Under the pieces are notes generated by a model. That model made no database searches. It saw only the letters and a list, made by a program, of their open reading frames with translations, and was not told the origin of the DNA. A stretch of DNA of 64,000 nucleotides from Pseudomonadota bacterium. Lineage in GTDB: Bacteria; Pseudomonadota; Alphaproteobacteria; Rhizobiales; Xanthobacteraceae. Every line of letters begins with the position of its first letter. The first letter of the stretch is position 1. Position numbers and translations under genes: made by a program. The stretch lies in contig JAEYRD010000216.1 in the NCBI GenBank assembly GCA_023435725.1, forward strand, positions 10,231 through 74,230. The letters run 5' to 3'. This document shows positions 52,754-61,458 of the stretch, piece after piece.

Positions 52754-54190
52754 ATGAAACGTCCGCCGATGTTGGCGTGGACCGATCTCCGCAACTTTTC
52801 GATGGTGCTGGCGCTTGCGACCTTTAGCGCCGGCATCGATCGCGCGCGGGCGGACGACGGAGATGCCGCACCTTCCAAGAGACCCGCGATTCAGGCAAAC
52901 CGTTGGGCGGAGGATTGGTCGGTTCTTGCCGATCCGAGACTACGCACCGAGCCGTTCGACGAACTCAAGTACATTCCGCTTTGGGCTACCGATCCGAAGA
53001 GCTACATTTCGCTGGGTGCCACGTTGCGCGAGCGTTTCGAGAGCAACAACGCAGCGGGATTCGGCATCGGCAACATACCGTCGGACAGCTATTTCCTGCA
53101 GCGGCTACAGGTCCATGCCGATATCCACTTCAACGAGAACTGGCGAGCGTTCGTTCAGCTCGAGGACGATCGAGCCTTTCACAAGTTCAACGTAACGTCC
53201 GTCGATCAGGATCGTCTGGATCTCCGGCTCGCTTTCGTGGAGTACGTCAACACGTTTGACGGCGGAACGCTGAAGGCGCGCGCCGGCCGCCAGGATTTTG
53301 CGTTCGACCTGCAACGCTTCGTATCGTCTCGGGACGGTCCAAACGTCCGGCAGTCGTTCGACGCGCTTTGGGCCGATTGGGAAACGGGCGCTTGGCGCTT
53401 CATCGGTTTCGTCAGCCATCCAGTCCAATATTTCGATGGGCAACCCTTCGACGACACGTCGAACAGTAACTTCCGATTCAACACTCTAAGGGTCGAGCGA
53501 AAAGTGTTCGGCGACAAGGAGTTGTCCGGCTACTACTCGCTCTACGAACGCAGCAATGCCAGATACCTCGACGCTTCCGGCGAAGAGCACCGGCATGTCT
53601 TCGACGTCCGCTTCGCGGGCAATGCCCAGAATGTCGATTGGGATCTCGAGGCCATGGGGCAGGTGGGCCAAGTGGCGACGACGGATATTCGCGCGTGGGC
53701 CGTAGGCGCGAGAACGGGATATACGTTCGCTGACGTACCGTGGCAGCCTCGCCTAGGCCTTCAGTTCGATGCTGCCTCAGGTGACGATCATCCCGGCGAC
53801 GGAACGCTGGGGACGTTCAATCCACTCTTCCCCAACGGCTATTACTTCACGCTCGCGGGCTACACGGGATACGTAAACTTGGTGCACCTCAAACCGTCCA
53901 TCACCGTCAGTCCGGCGAACCGCCTGAAGGTAATGGGCGCGATCGGCCTGCAATGGCGTGAAACGACAGCGGACGCGATCTACGTCCAGCCCAACGTGCC
54001 GGTAGCGGGGACCGCGGGTAAGGGAAGCAATTGGACGGGTGCATATGGACAACTTCGGGTCGATTACGCCTTCAACGAGCATCTGACAGGAGCCATCGAA
54101 GCTGTGCATTTCGATGTTGGCGACACGATCATCCGCGCCGGCGGACACACCAGCAACTACCTCGGCGTCCAACTCCAGTACGGCTGGTGA
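52754..54190 (+). CDS. Outer-membrane channel, alginate-export (AlgE-like) family
   Basis: The start is ATG 52754, 1 bp after the previous stop. The 478-residue protein has a signal peptide (ending near ARA-DD) and a beta-barrel body of alternating strands with aromatic girdles. It ends in Gln-Tyr-Gly-Trp, the expected C-terminal aromatic for BAM insertion. Hallmarks of the Alginate_exp family are KYIPLW...YISLGATLRERFE and RAGRQDF near the first third. In catabolic clusters this family often serves as a substrate channel, so alginate export should not be assumed. Confidence 0.82.
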   Translation: MKRPPMLAWTDLRNFSMVLALATFSAGIDRARADDGDAAPSKRPAIQANRWAEDWSVLADPRLRTEPFDELKYIPLWATDPKSYISLGATLRERFESNNAAGFGIGNIPSDSYFLQRLQVHADIHFNENWRAFVQLEDDRAFHKFNVTSVDQDRLDLRLAFVEYVNTFDGGTLKARAGRQDFAFDLQRFVSSRDGPNVRQSFDALWADWETGAWRFIGFVSHPVQYFDGQPFDDTSNSNFRFNTLRVERKVFGDKELSGYYSLYERSNARYLDASGEEHRHVFDVRFAGNAQNVDWDLEAMGQVGQVATTDIRAWAVGARTGYTFADVPWQPRLGLQFDAASGDDHPGDGTLGTFNPLFPNGYYFTLAGYTGYVNLVHLKPSITVSPANRLKVMGAIGLQWRETTADAIYVQPNVPVAGTAGKGSNWTGAYGQLRVDYAFNEHLTGAIEAVHFDVGDTIIRAGGHTSNYLGVQLQYGW

Positions 54191-54191
54191 G

Positions 54192-54872
54192 ATGCCGCGG
54201 CAGATACTTCTTCTTCCGCTCCTAATGAGCCTGAACGCGGGGTTCGTCGACACCGCAGGATTTTTGGCGCTTCAGGGATTGTTCACCGCGCACGTCACCG
54301 GCAACTTCGTCACCTTCGGGGCGGCCATGGTGCTTGGGACTTCCGGCGCTCTCGCGAAATTGCTGGCGCTACCAGTCTTCTGTCTGGTCGTGATCGGCAC
54401 TCGGGTCTTCAGCTTTTTCCTGCCTGCGATCGGATTGCCGATCTTCCGCTCAATGCTCGCCCTCAAAGTGCTGCTGTTGGCAATTGGGGCGGTCTGCGCG
54501 GTCCGCTTCGGACCCTTCGTCCAAGGCGATAGCTGGCAGGCGATCTGCACCGGCATGGTCCTGGTCGCAGCGATGGCCATTCAGAACGCGGCGCATCGCG
54601 TCCACATGGGGACGGAGCCTCCGAGCACTCTCATGACAGGTACCACCACCCAAATCATGATCGACGTCGCCGACTTCATAAGGGGCGCGCCGGTTTCCGT
54701 ACTGACGGTGGCCAAACCGCGTCTCGGCAAGATGGTCGCGAGCGTGACGGCATTTGCGCTGGGCTGCGCCGCCGGCGCAGTTCTCTATGCGAAGCTCGGG
54801 ACGTGGTGTTTTGTCATCCCTCCGTTGATCGCGTTCCCAGCCGTCTTCCTGGCGGTCGCTGAGCCGAAGTGA
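54192..54872 (+). CDS. DUF1275 (YoaK-like) membrane protein
   Basis: A 226-residue protein with about six hydrophobic helices. It has the DUF1275 hallmarks NAGFVDTAGFLAL near the start, AHVTGNFVTFG, and the central MAIQNAAHRVHMGTEPPSTLMTGTTTQ motif. It starts 1 bp after the porin stop, so it belongs to the same transcript. The family is widespread and uncharacterised, probably a transporter. Confidence 0.85.
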   Translation: MPRQILLLPLLMSLNAGFVDTAGFLALQGLFTAHVTGNFVTFGAAMVLGTSGALAKLLALPVFCLVVIGTRVFSFFLPAIGLPIFRSMLALKVLLLAIGAVCAVRFGPFVQGDSWQAICTGMVLVAAMAIQNAAHRVHMGTEPPSTLMTGTTTQIMIDVADFIRGAPVSVLTVAKPRLGKMVASVTAFALGCAAGAVLYAKLGTWCFVIPPLIAFPAVFLAVAEPK

Positions 54873-54943
54873 CCTCACGGGAGGGAAACGGCAAAGGATA
54901 TGAAGGCGAATTTTGGAGTTTCGATGAGCACTAGGAGGCCACA

Positions 54944-55462
54944 ATGCAGGATCGTTCATCCGAAGCCACGCGACTGACGCCGCTCGGGACCCCGTCGGAC
55001 CTCGGCGACAATGCGACGACCGACATCTCCGCAGCTCTCACCGGGCTTCTGGCCGACATGTTTGCGCTCTATCTCAAGACCAAGAACTTCCATTGGCACA
55101 TGTCCGGGCCTCACTTCCGCGACTACCACCTGCTGCTCGACGAGCAGGGCGATCAGATATTCGCAACGACCGATGTCATCGCCGAGCGCGTCCGTAAACT
55201 TGGTGGCTCGACCATCCGATCAATCGGTCACATCAACCGCATCCAGCGGCTTCTGGACAACGACGCGCCCTACGTGACGCCCGAGGACATGCTTGCCGAG
55301 CTCCTCGACGACAACGAGCGGATGACAACCTTGCTGCGTGAGGCCCACGCAGTCTGCGAGGAGCATAACGATGTTGCGTCGACAAGCCTCATCGAAAACT
55401 GGATCGACGAGACTGAACGCAGGACCTGGTTTCTCTACGAGTGCACGCGGGGAAGAGGGTAG
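54944..55462 (+). CDS. Dps-family DNA-binding ferritin-like protein
   Basis: A 172-residue Dps protein. The ferroxidase motif is NFHWHMSGPHFRDYHLLLDEQGDQIFATTDVIAER, with His, Asp and Glu ligands. The N-terminal ~35 residues are polar and could be the DNA-binding tail. Dps forms 12-mers that oxidise and store iron and shield DNA from peroxide. An AGGAGG ribosome-binding site precedes it after a 71-bp gap, so it may have its own promoter in addition to the upstream run. Confidence 0.92.
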   Translation: MQDRSSEATRLTPLGTPSDLGDNATTDISAALTGLLADMFALYLKTKNFHWHMSGPHFRDYHLLLDEQGDQIFATTDVIAERVRKLGGSTIRSIGHINRIQRLLDNDAPYVTPEDMLAELLDDNERMTTLLREAHAVCEEHNDVASTSLIENWIDETERRTWFLYECTRGRG

Positions 55463-55526
55463 CGGTGTCGAGGCGTGCCCGGGTCGGTGGACCGGGGCGC
55501 GCGTTGCGCGAGATGGCCAGGAGACC

Positions 55527-55677
55527 GCGGCCGCGAGGCGACAGCAACGCGGATCCTGGCGAGATCATGACTCCGAGCTTCAGGAGATCGTTCTCGACCG
55601 TGAAGGAGCAGCAAAGGCGGCGCATCCGTCCTGCTGCCGGGTTCGAAGCGATAGGTAAACGGAGACTCCGCGGTCAT
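55527..55677 (-). pseudogene. Truncated MhqD-like esterase gene
   Basis: The gene starts in an ATGA overlap with the dioxygenase stop and reads MTAESPFTYRFEPGSRTDAPPLLLLHG, the N-terminus of a phospholipase/carboxylesterase of the MhqD type. The frame then breaks. The other frame gives ENDLLKLGVMISPGSALLSPRG, the next expected block, after which similarity ends. The nucleophile region is absent. Intact operons often pair MhqO and MhqD, so this is a 3'-deleted second gene. Confidence 0.6.
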
Positions 55678-56612
55678 GACACGACTCCTTGAAGCTCGGG
55701 CAGGACGTCCTCGATTTCCTGGCGGTAGGGTTCGAGAAAGCTCGGCAGTTTCAGATCCTGACCGAGCGTCTCAACGGGCTCGTCGACAGCGAAACCCGGA
55801 ATGTCAGTCGCGACCTCGAACAGGACGCCGCCCGGCTCCCGGAAGTAGATCGAGCGGAAGTAGTTGCGGTCCTTCTGCTCGGTGGTGTGTAGTCCATGAT
55901 TGCTGACGAGTTTCTGGGCCATGGCCTCCTGTTCCGCATCGTCCTTCGCACGGAAAGCGATGTGGTGCACGGAGCCGCGGCCCTGGCTGCCGCGCAGAAA
56001 GCCCTTTGCCTCATAGATATCGACAACGTAGCCTTGCACGTCGCCGGGTGTCTTGAAGCGCGTCACGGCGCCCTCCCGCGCGGTCTCGCGGAAGCCGAAC
56101 ACGTCGGTGAGGATTTTGGCGGTCTTGGTCGCATCATCGAGCAGGAGCGTGACGCCTTGGAAGCCACGGATTGCATGCTCCGCCGGCACGTCGCCGTTGC
56201 TCCATCCGGGTTCGTCCTTGGCGCCGGCGATGCCGACGAGAGCAAGAGCCATGCCGTCTGGATCGGAGAACGCGAGCACGGACTCGCCGAAACGCTTCTC
56301 GATCGCCTCGAATTTGATGCCCTTCTCGAGGAAGCGCTGGGTCCAATAGCCCAGCGAGCTCTGTGGGACGCGGAAAGTTGTCTGATGGATTTCGCCGACA
56401 CCGTGGCGGCCCGCGGAAGCGCCCTCCCACGCGAAGAAGGTGAGGATCGAGCCAGGGCGCCCGGTCTCGTCTCCGTAGTAGAAATGGTAGGTCGCCGGAT
56501 CGTCGAAATTGACGGTCTTCTTGACGAAGCGCAGGCCGAGATCCCGTGTGTAGAAGCGGAAATTCTTCTGCGGGTCGCCTGCGATGGCGGTGACGTGGTG
56601 AATGCCTGACAT
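55674..56612 (-). CDS. Ring-cleaving extradiol dioxygenase, VOC family (MhqO-like)
   Basis: A 312-residue protein starting at ATG 56612 (MSGIHHVTAIAGD) with GGAGGGCAAG upstream. Two VOC modules carry the probable Fe ligands: His in GIHHVTAI, His in SVHHIAFR and Glu in GVLFEVATD. The text LRFVKKTVNFDDPATYHFYYGD is diagnostic of the MhqO/hydroquinone-dioxygenase group. It is divergent from a LysR gene across 126 bp and coupled to a broken esterase gene. It is a paralogue of the gene at 43644. It probably detoxifies quinone or hydroquinone compounds. Confidence 0.87.
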   Translation of the reverse strand: MSGIHHVTAIAGDPQKNFRFYTRDLGLRFVKKTVNFDDPATYHFYYGDETGRPGSILTFFAWEGASAGRHGVGEIHQTTFRVPQSSLGYWTQRFLEKGIKFEAIEKRFGESVLAFSDPDGMALALVGIAGAKDEPGWSNGDVPAEHAIRGFQGVTLLLDDATKTAKILTDVFGFRETAREGAVTRFKTPGDVQGYVVDIYEAKGFLRGSQGRGSVHHIAFRAKDDAEQEAMAQKLVSNHGLHTTEQKDRNYFRSIYFREPGGVLFEVATDIPGFAVDEPVETLGQDLKLPSFLEPYRQEIEDVLPELQGVVS

Positions 56613-56658
56613 CTTGCCCTCCGGGTTGGAAGGAGCCGCTGCGGCTCTGGCGGCAGAT

Positions 56659-56674
56659 ATCGAATGGCTTCGAT
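56659..56674. promoter_or_regulatory. Inverted repeat in the dioxygenase/LysR spacer
   Basis: ATCGAA (56659-56664), 4 bp, TTCGAT (56669-56674): perfect 6-bp arms midway between the divergent dioxygenase (start 56612) and LysR (start 56739) genes. This is the standard place for a LysR site controlling both. The core spacing is T-N12-A, one more than the usual T-N11-A. Confidence 0.45.
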
Positions 56675-56738
56675 CTGAGAACAATCCGTGCTCTTGTGAC
56701 ACTCCTGTTTACGAATCGGCGACAATCGGGATTGAGCG

Positions 56739-57644
56739 ATGGACAAAGTGACCAGTCTGAGGGCCTTCGCGAAGGTGGTGGAAACCGGCAGTTTCTCCGA
56801 GGCGGGCCGACAACTACGCCTGTCCAGGTCTGCGATCAGCAAATACGTGGGTGAACTGGAGGAAAGTCTCGGCGTGCAACTCCTCAATCGCACCACGCGG
56901 CACGCGAGCCCCAACGAAAACGGTCAGCTCTATTACGAGCGCGCGCTCGTCATCCTGTCCGAGATCGATGCGGCCGATCAGGCTGTAACCCACCTGCAGT
57001 CGGCTCCGCGCGGGCTCTTGCGCGTCAATGCGCCGATGTCCTTCGGCACCATTCGGCTCGGGCCGGCCCTCGCCGACTTCATGCAGAAGTATCCTGATTT
57101 GCAGGTCCAACTTGTATTAAGCGACGATCTCGTCGATCCCGTCCAAGATGGTTTCGACGTTACCCTTCGTATCGCCGACCTCGAGTCGTCCAGTTTGATC
57201 GCGCGTAAGATCACGCCGATGCCGAGAGTAATCTGCGCATCACCAGGCTATCTCGAAAAGCACGGCACGCCCTCGCACCCGCGAGAGTTGCGTGATCACA
57301 TGTCGCTAACGTATGGCTTCCTGCTCACCGGCAACCAGTGGAAGCTGACCGGCACGGACGGGGAACATTGGATCCAGCCCGCCTGGGCGCTTTGCGTCAA
57401 CAATGCTGAAGTACTACGCGACGTTGCGATTAAGGGGAGGGGCGTGGCCCTCATCCCGGAGTTCATTGCAGGAAAGGCCCTGAAGTCGGGACTATTGAAA
57501 GCGATATTGAAGGAATTTTGGGCGCCGCCGTTGACGCTGTATGCGATCTACCCACCAACCAGACACCTGTCGGTGAAGGTCAGGTTGTTCATCGATTTCC
57601 TGGTCGAGCGCTTCGGGCGCGAAGTCGATGCGCGAGGAAACTGA
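56739..57644 (+). CDS. LysR-family transcriptional regulator
   Basis: A 301-residue LysR protein: HTH in residues 15-40 (GSFSEAGRQLRLSRSAISKYVGELEESLG) and effector domain 90-300. It is divergent from the MhqO-like dioxygenase, its likely target. The next gene (nucleotide cyclase) begins 1 bp after its stop, an unusual pairing that suggests co-transcription. Confidence 0.9.
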   Translation: MDKVTSLRAFAKVVETGSFSEAGRQLRLSRSAISKYVGELEESLGVQLLNRTTRHASPNENGQLYYERALVILSEIDAADQAVTHLQSAPRGLLRVNAPMSFGTIRLGPALADFMQKYPDLQVQLVLSDDLVDPVQDGFDVTLRIADLESSSLIARKITPMPRVICASPGYLEKHGTPSHPRELRDHMSLTYGFLLTGNQWKLTGTDGEHWIQPAWALCVNNAEVLRDVAIKGRGVALIPEFIAGKALKSGLLKAILKEFWAPPLTLYAIYPPTRHLSVKVRLFIDFLVERFGREVDARGN

Positions 57645-57645
57645 A

Positions 57646-59004
57646 ATGGAATTCGAGAACTCCGATCCGTCGCCACGATCCTATCCCGAGTCGGTTACGT
57701 TCGTGCGAAGGGCCGGCCCAATCGTGATCGCTGCCGGCATGGACACGTTCGTCGAGATCGAAAACTGGCTGCTGGAAGGGGCTTCCGCAGAGCGGCAGAT
57801 GATCGATCTCTTGGTTAAGCTGATCGGTCGGCTCAAGTCCGCCGGATCAGCAATCGATCGTTTGACCCTGCATATCGGCACGCTGCACCCTCAGCTTGTC
57901 GGGTTTGCGTGGGTCTGGAACGGCGATGACGGCTTTTGCGACGAGGTGCGGGTCGCTGACGCGACGATCGATTCCGATGCCTACAGACTCAATCCGCTGC
58001 AGCGTATCGTCGAGGTCGGTGAGACGATACGGCGAGCGCCGAAAGAGCCGTCGGCGCAGGCCGAATTTCCCATCATGATCGAGCTTGCGGCCGCAGGCAT
58101 GACCGACTACGTCGCAATTCCCTTGTCGGGTCTGGATGTACGTAATGTGATCACTATCGCGACAACAGCGCGCGGCGGCTTTGCCGGAGCCGAGATAGAC
58201 TGCCTGACACGAGTCTTCAAACTATTCGCGTTGCATGTGCAACGGCACAGCGAGTTGAAAATCTCCGAGAACGCGTTGGGCGCATATCTTGGCTACGGCA
58301 CCGCCGCCAAGGTGCTCGAAGGCGCGATCAAGCGCGGCGCGGGAGATTCGATCCGCGCGGTGATTTGGGTCTCGGATCTCAGAAATTTCACGAAGATGTC
58401 GGACGCTCTTGCTCCCGCGGACATGCTGGTGCTGCTCAACGCCTACTTCGAAGCGATGGTGAGCGCCGTGGCCGCCCACGGCGGCGAGATTCTAAAATTC
58501 ATAGGTGACGGTATGCTCGCTGTCTTTCCGGAGACGAACAGCGTCGCCGAAGCGTCGCGCGCGGCCGTCTCGGCGGCGAAAGAGGCAATTGCCCGACTCG
58601 AAGTCTCCAATCAGAGCCTCCGTGTTGCGTCCGACGCCGACGGGCGCGCCTTATTGAGAGCGGGCATCGTCCTCCACGAAGGTGAGGTCTTTTTCGGAAA
58701 CATCGGAGCCCCGGATCGCCTGGACTTCACTGTCATCGGCGCCGCCGTCAACGAGGCCTGTCGGGTGGAGGCGCTCACCAAGACAATAGGCCGAGATCTG
58801 CTCATCACGGAAGCCGTCGCCCGACATCTTTCCCATGGTGTCGAGCATCTCGGTATGCACCAATTGCGGGGAGTTTCCGCGAGCATGTCAGTGTACGGTC
58901 TGGCAGAACCTACGTCGATTGCGACGGTTCGAACCGAGCCGGACCGCCGACCGAGAGAACATGTTCGCGAGGACGAAAGCGCGACCCTTCAGGGCCAGGA
59001 ATAA
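57646..59004 (+). CDS. Class III adenylate/guanylate cyclase
   Basis: The start at ATG 57646 is supported by GAGGAAACTGAA. A 452-residue soluble protein. The catalytic domain (about 235-425) has both metal aspartates, Asp244 in WVSDLRNFT and Asp288 in FIGDGMLAVF. It also has the purine-contact Lys in LKFIGDG and the Asn/Arg of VNEACRVEAL. The N-terminal ~225 residues are a separate sensory region that I do not recognise, possibly GAF-like. A substrate preference for ATP is likely but not proven from sequence. Confidence 0.85.
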   Translation: MEFENSDPSPRSYPESVTFVRRAGPIVIAAGMDTFVEIENWLLEGASAERQMIDLLVKLIGRLKSAGSAIDRLTLHIGTLHPQLVGFAWVWNGDDGFCDEVRVADATIDSDAYRLNPLQRIVEVGETIRRAPKEPSAQAEFPIMIELAAAGMTDYVAIPLSGLDVRNVITIATTARGGFAGAEIDCLTRVFKLFALHVQRHSELKISENALGAYLGYGTAAKVLEGAIKRGAGDSIRAVIWVSDLRNFTKMSDALAPADMLVLLNAYFEAMVSAVAAHGGEILKFIGDGMLAVFPETNSVAEASRAAVSAAKEAIARLEVSNQSLRVASDADGRALLRAGIVLHEGEVFFGNIGAPDRLDFTVIGAAVNEACRVEALTKTIGRDLLITEAVARHLSHGVEHLGMHQLRGVSASMSVYGLAEPTSIATVRTEPDRRPREHVREDESATLQGQE

Positions 59005-59114
59005 CAGCAGGCGATCCACCGCTGTCTGCCGACCATCCTTAAGAGCCGTTGCCGCCGACGATGGCTGCATCGGGCCATCGGCGGCTATCGACGATCTCCG
59101 CAGCTCTGGCTGCA

Positions 59115-60239
59115 CTAAGCTCGCGCAGCTACCTCTCTGCTGTCACTCTCCAGCGTGGGATAATCCAGATATCCGCAATCCGAACCGCCATATATCCCGA
59201 ACTGTCGGGGCGAGTTGTATGGGCCGCCCGCTCGAATTCGCGCCGGAAGGTCCGGATTTGCAAGAAAGAGCCGGCCGAAGGCGACCGCGTCCGCCTCGCC
59301 TGAGCCGACGATCCGCGCTGCGCGGTCGGGGGTTATGCCCGCGTTGACGATGAGGGGGCCGCGATAACCGCCACGGAAGATCGGCAGCATCTTTTCGTAG
59401 TCGGGCGCTCCGGTCCAGGCGTTGGTGTCTGCAAGGTGCAGGTACGCAAGCCCTGCGGTCCGCAGCGACGACGCAAGTTGCCCGTAGGTCTCCCCCGGCT
59501 CCGGGTCTCGGACGCTGTTGTAGTCCGCGAACGGCGATAGCCGAAGTCCTATGCGAGATCTCGGCATGACTTCTGAGATCGCCGAGACGATTTCCAGGAG
59601 CAGCCTGGATCGTGCTTCGGCGCTCCCACCATAGTCATCGGTTCTCACATTGATGGTCGGCGACAGAAACTGGTGGATGAGGTAGCCATTGGCGCCGTGG
59701 AGCTCGACGCCGTCGAACCCAGCGCGAACGGCGTTGGCGGCCGCATGTCTGAATTCGCTCACGACACCTTGTATCTCTCCGAGCGTCATTTCGCGCGACG
59801 GCGTGGCGGAGATCCGCACGTAGGCGCCGTTGGCGAGGAGAGCCCATACCTGTAGTCGATCGAGATCGTCGTTCACGCCAGACGGAGACAGGGGGTGTTT
59901 GTCCGACAGAAGCCCGCGCGCGCTCGCTCGTCCGGCATGCCATAGCTGCGCGACGATGCGTCCACCTCTTTCGTGGACGCGATCGAGGACAGGTTTCCAG
60001 CCTTCGGTCTGTTCGTCGGTCCAGAGACCGGGTGTGCGGTCGAAAGCGCGAGACATCGGTCCCACGTTTATGCCTTCGGTTACGATGAGGCCGGCGCTCG
60101 CCCGGGCAGCATAGTAATCCGACGCAGTCGGATTGATGACACCACGATCATCCGCGCGCGAGCGCGTCATCGGAGCCATCACCACTCTGTTCGCTAGATG
60201 GAGATCGCCCAATGTAATCGGATCAAAGAGACTCGTCAT
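59115..60239 (-). CDS. Old yellow enzyme family FMN oxidoreductase (alkene reductase)
   Basis: A 374-residue protein from ATG 60239, chosen because GGAGTGCGAAAC gives proper spacing; an upstream GTG abuts that site. A TIM-barrel OYE: VVMAPMTRSRA near residue 20, active-site His/Asn pair in ELHGANGYLIHQF, and the TDDYGGS loop. The C-terminal FMN phosphate site is AVAFGRLFLANPDL. It reduces activated alkenes, nitro groups or quinones with NAD(P)H. It is the third gene of the MFS-monooxygenase-OYE operon. Confidence 0.92.
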   Translation of the reverse strand: MTSLFDPITLGDLHLANRVVMAPMTRSRADDRGVINPTASDYYAARASAGLIVTEGINVGPMSRAFDRTPGLWTDEQTEGWKPVLDRVHERGGRIVAQLWHAGRASARGLLSDKHPLSPSGVNDDLDRLQVWALLANGAYVRISATPSREMTLGEIQGVVSEFRHAAANAVRAGFDGVELHGANGYLIHQFLSPTINVRTDDYGGSAEARSRLLLEIVSAISEVMPRSRIGLRLSPFADYNSVRDPEPGETYGQLASSLRTAGLAYLHLADTNAWTGAPDYEKMLPIFRGGYRGPLIVNAGITPDRAARIVGSGEADAVAFGRLFLANPDLPARIRAGGPYNSPRQFGIYGGSDCGYLDYPTLESDSREVAARA

Positions 60240-60287
60240 GTTTCGCACTCCTTTGAGCTTTATCTCGTTCGTACGGGGCGGACCGCG

Positions 60288-61436
60288 CTAGTCGGTGCTA
60301 CGTTCGCGCGACCACCGATCTCCGAGCGCGAGACCGTATTGGTAGAGGGTGTTCCCGTATTCGAGCTGCAGCCGCTCAGTGGACGCGAGCGCGACGTCGA
60401 CGTTCGCGCGCGACGACTTCAGAGCGCATGCGAGTATGGAGGCCTCATAGGCCGCCTTGGCGGTCCCTCCTGCGGTGTGGGGCCGGACGACGAACGCTGC
60501 GTCACCGGTCAGCAGGATTCGGCCAAACAAGGTCCTCGGTACCCTCACGTCGAGGATGGTCTGAAGGAAAGGGTCTTGCGTTTCCGACACCAGCGCGGCC
60601 ATCTTTGGATGAATCTCGCGCGAGGCGCGTGCCTTGAGCGCTGCAACGATGATCTCCGGCGCCATGCCGCGCCCTAGCGAGGATCGATGTCGCGCCCCGT
60701 TCTTGTCGGTCAGCACGCTCCCCAGGTCGGCCGGTCCGACGTGCACGTACCAGACCCAGTTGAGGCGTCGCGATCCGGCTGTGACGGTGCCGTCCTTTCC
60801 GGGAATGAAATAGGCCAACATGTGGCCGCCGCTGCGGGCCTCGGAGAAGGTGAAATGGTCGTCGAAGAAGGACAGCAGATCGTGCGGCACATCGCATTCG
60901 TTCAGCGTGCCCCTCCAGGCCACGTAACCGGCATACCGGGCGGCGACCGCGGGTAGCATTCGTCGCCGCGTCGCCGAGCCCGAACCGTCGGCAGCAACGA
61001 AAAGATCGCTTTCGACCACGGTACCGTCACCAAGAGTCGCAGCGACTCTCGAGCCGACCTGCGCCACAGCGGTCACTTCAGAGCCCGCGCGATAGCATTC
61101 GTCCGGAACGGCGGCCCGTAGCGCCGCGTGGATAGCTTCCCAAGAGGTGAACTCCTGCGGCATCTCCTGTAGCGCGCCATCTCCGCCATCAGGATCAAGA
61201 TATCTCCGGCCGCGGCAGGAGGTGAAGGGAAGGGGGATCACGCCATTTTCCGCAAACAGCCGCGTCAATTCGCTTTGGACGACGATTCCCGCCCCGCGAG
61301 CAATCATCGGGCCGGGGACGCGTTCGTGAACTCTTACGGTCGCACCTAAATTTCGAAGGGTGATAGCAGCGCAAAGACCGGCGACCGACCCTCCACCGAT
61401 CGTAACCGTGAAGTCATGTTCGGCTTGCCAACTCAT
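60288..61436 (-). CDS. FAD-dependent aromatic-ring monooxygenase
   Basis: 382 residues from ATG 61436, with GGAGAAACAG upstream; the longer frame is not family-like. The N-terminal FAD-binding motif is GGGSVAGLCAAITLRNLG, and the second FAD motif is LLTGDAAFVVRPHTAGGTAKAAYEA, typical of flavin hydroxylases of aromatic or pyridine rings. The gene begins 22 bp after the MFS exporter stop. The overall form resembles 2,6-dihydroxypyridine or 6-hydroxynicotinate hydroxylases, but the substrate cannot be fixed from sequence. Confidence 0.87.
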   Translation of the reverse strand: MSWQAEHDFTVTIGGGSVAGLCAAITLRNLGATVRVHERVPGPMIARGAGIVVQSELTRLFAENGVIPLPFTSCRGRRYLDPDGGDGALQEMPQEFTSWEAIHAALRAAVPDECYRAGSEVTAVAQVGSRVAATLGDGTVVESDLFVAADGSGSATRRRMLPAVAARYAGYVAWRGTLNECDVPHDLLSFFDDHFTFSEARSGGHMLAYFIPGKDGTVTAGSRRLNWVWYVHVGPADLGSVLTDKNGARHRSSLGRGMAPEIIVAALKARASREIHPKMAALVSETQDPFLQTILDVRVPRTLFGRILLTGDAAFVVRPHTAGGTAKAAYEASILACALKSSRANVDVALASTERLQLEYGNTLYQYGLALGDRWSRERSTD

Positions 61437-61458
61437 CTGTTTCTCCAGGTTCGCGGCT

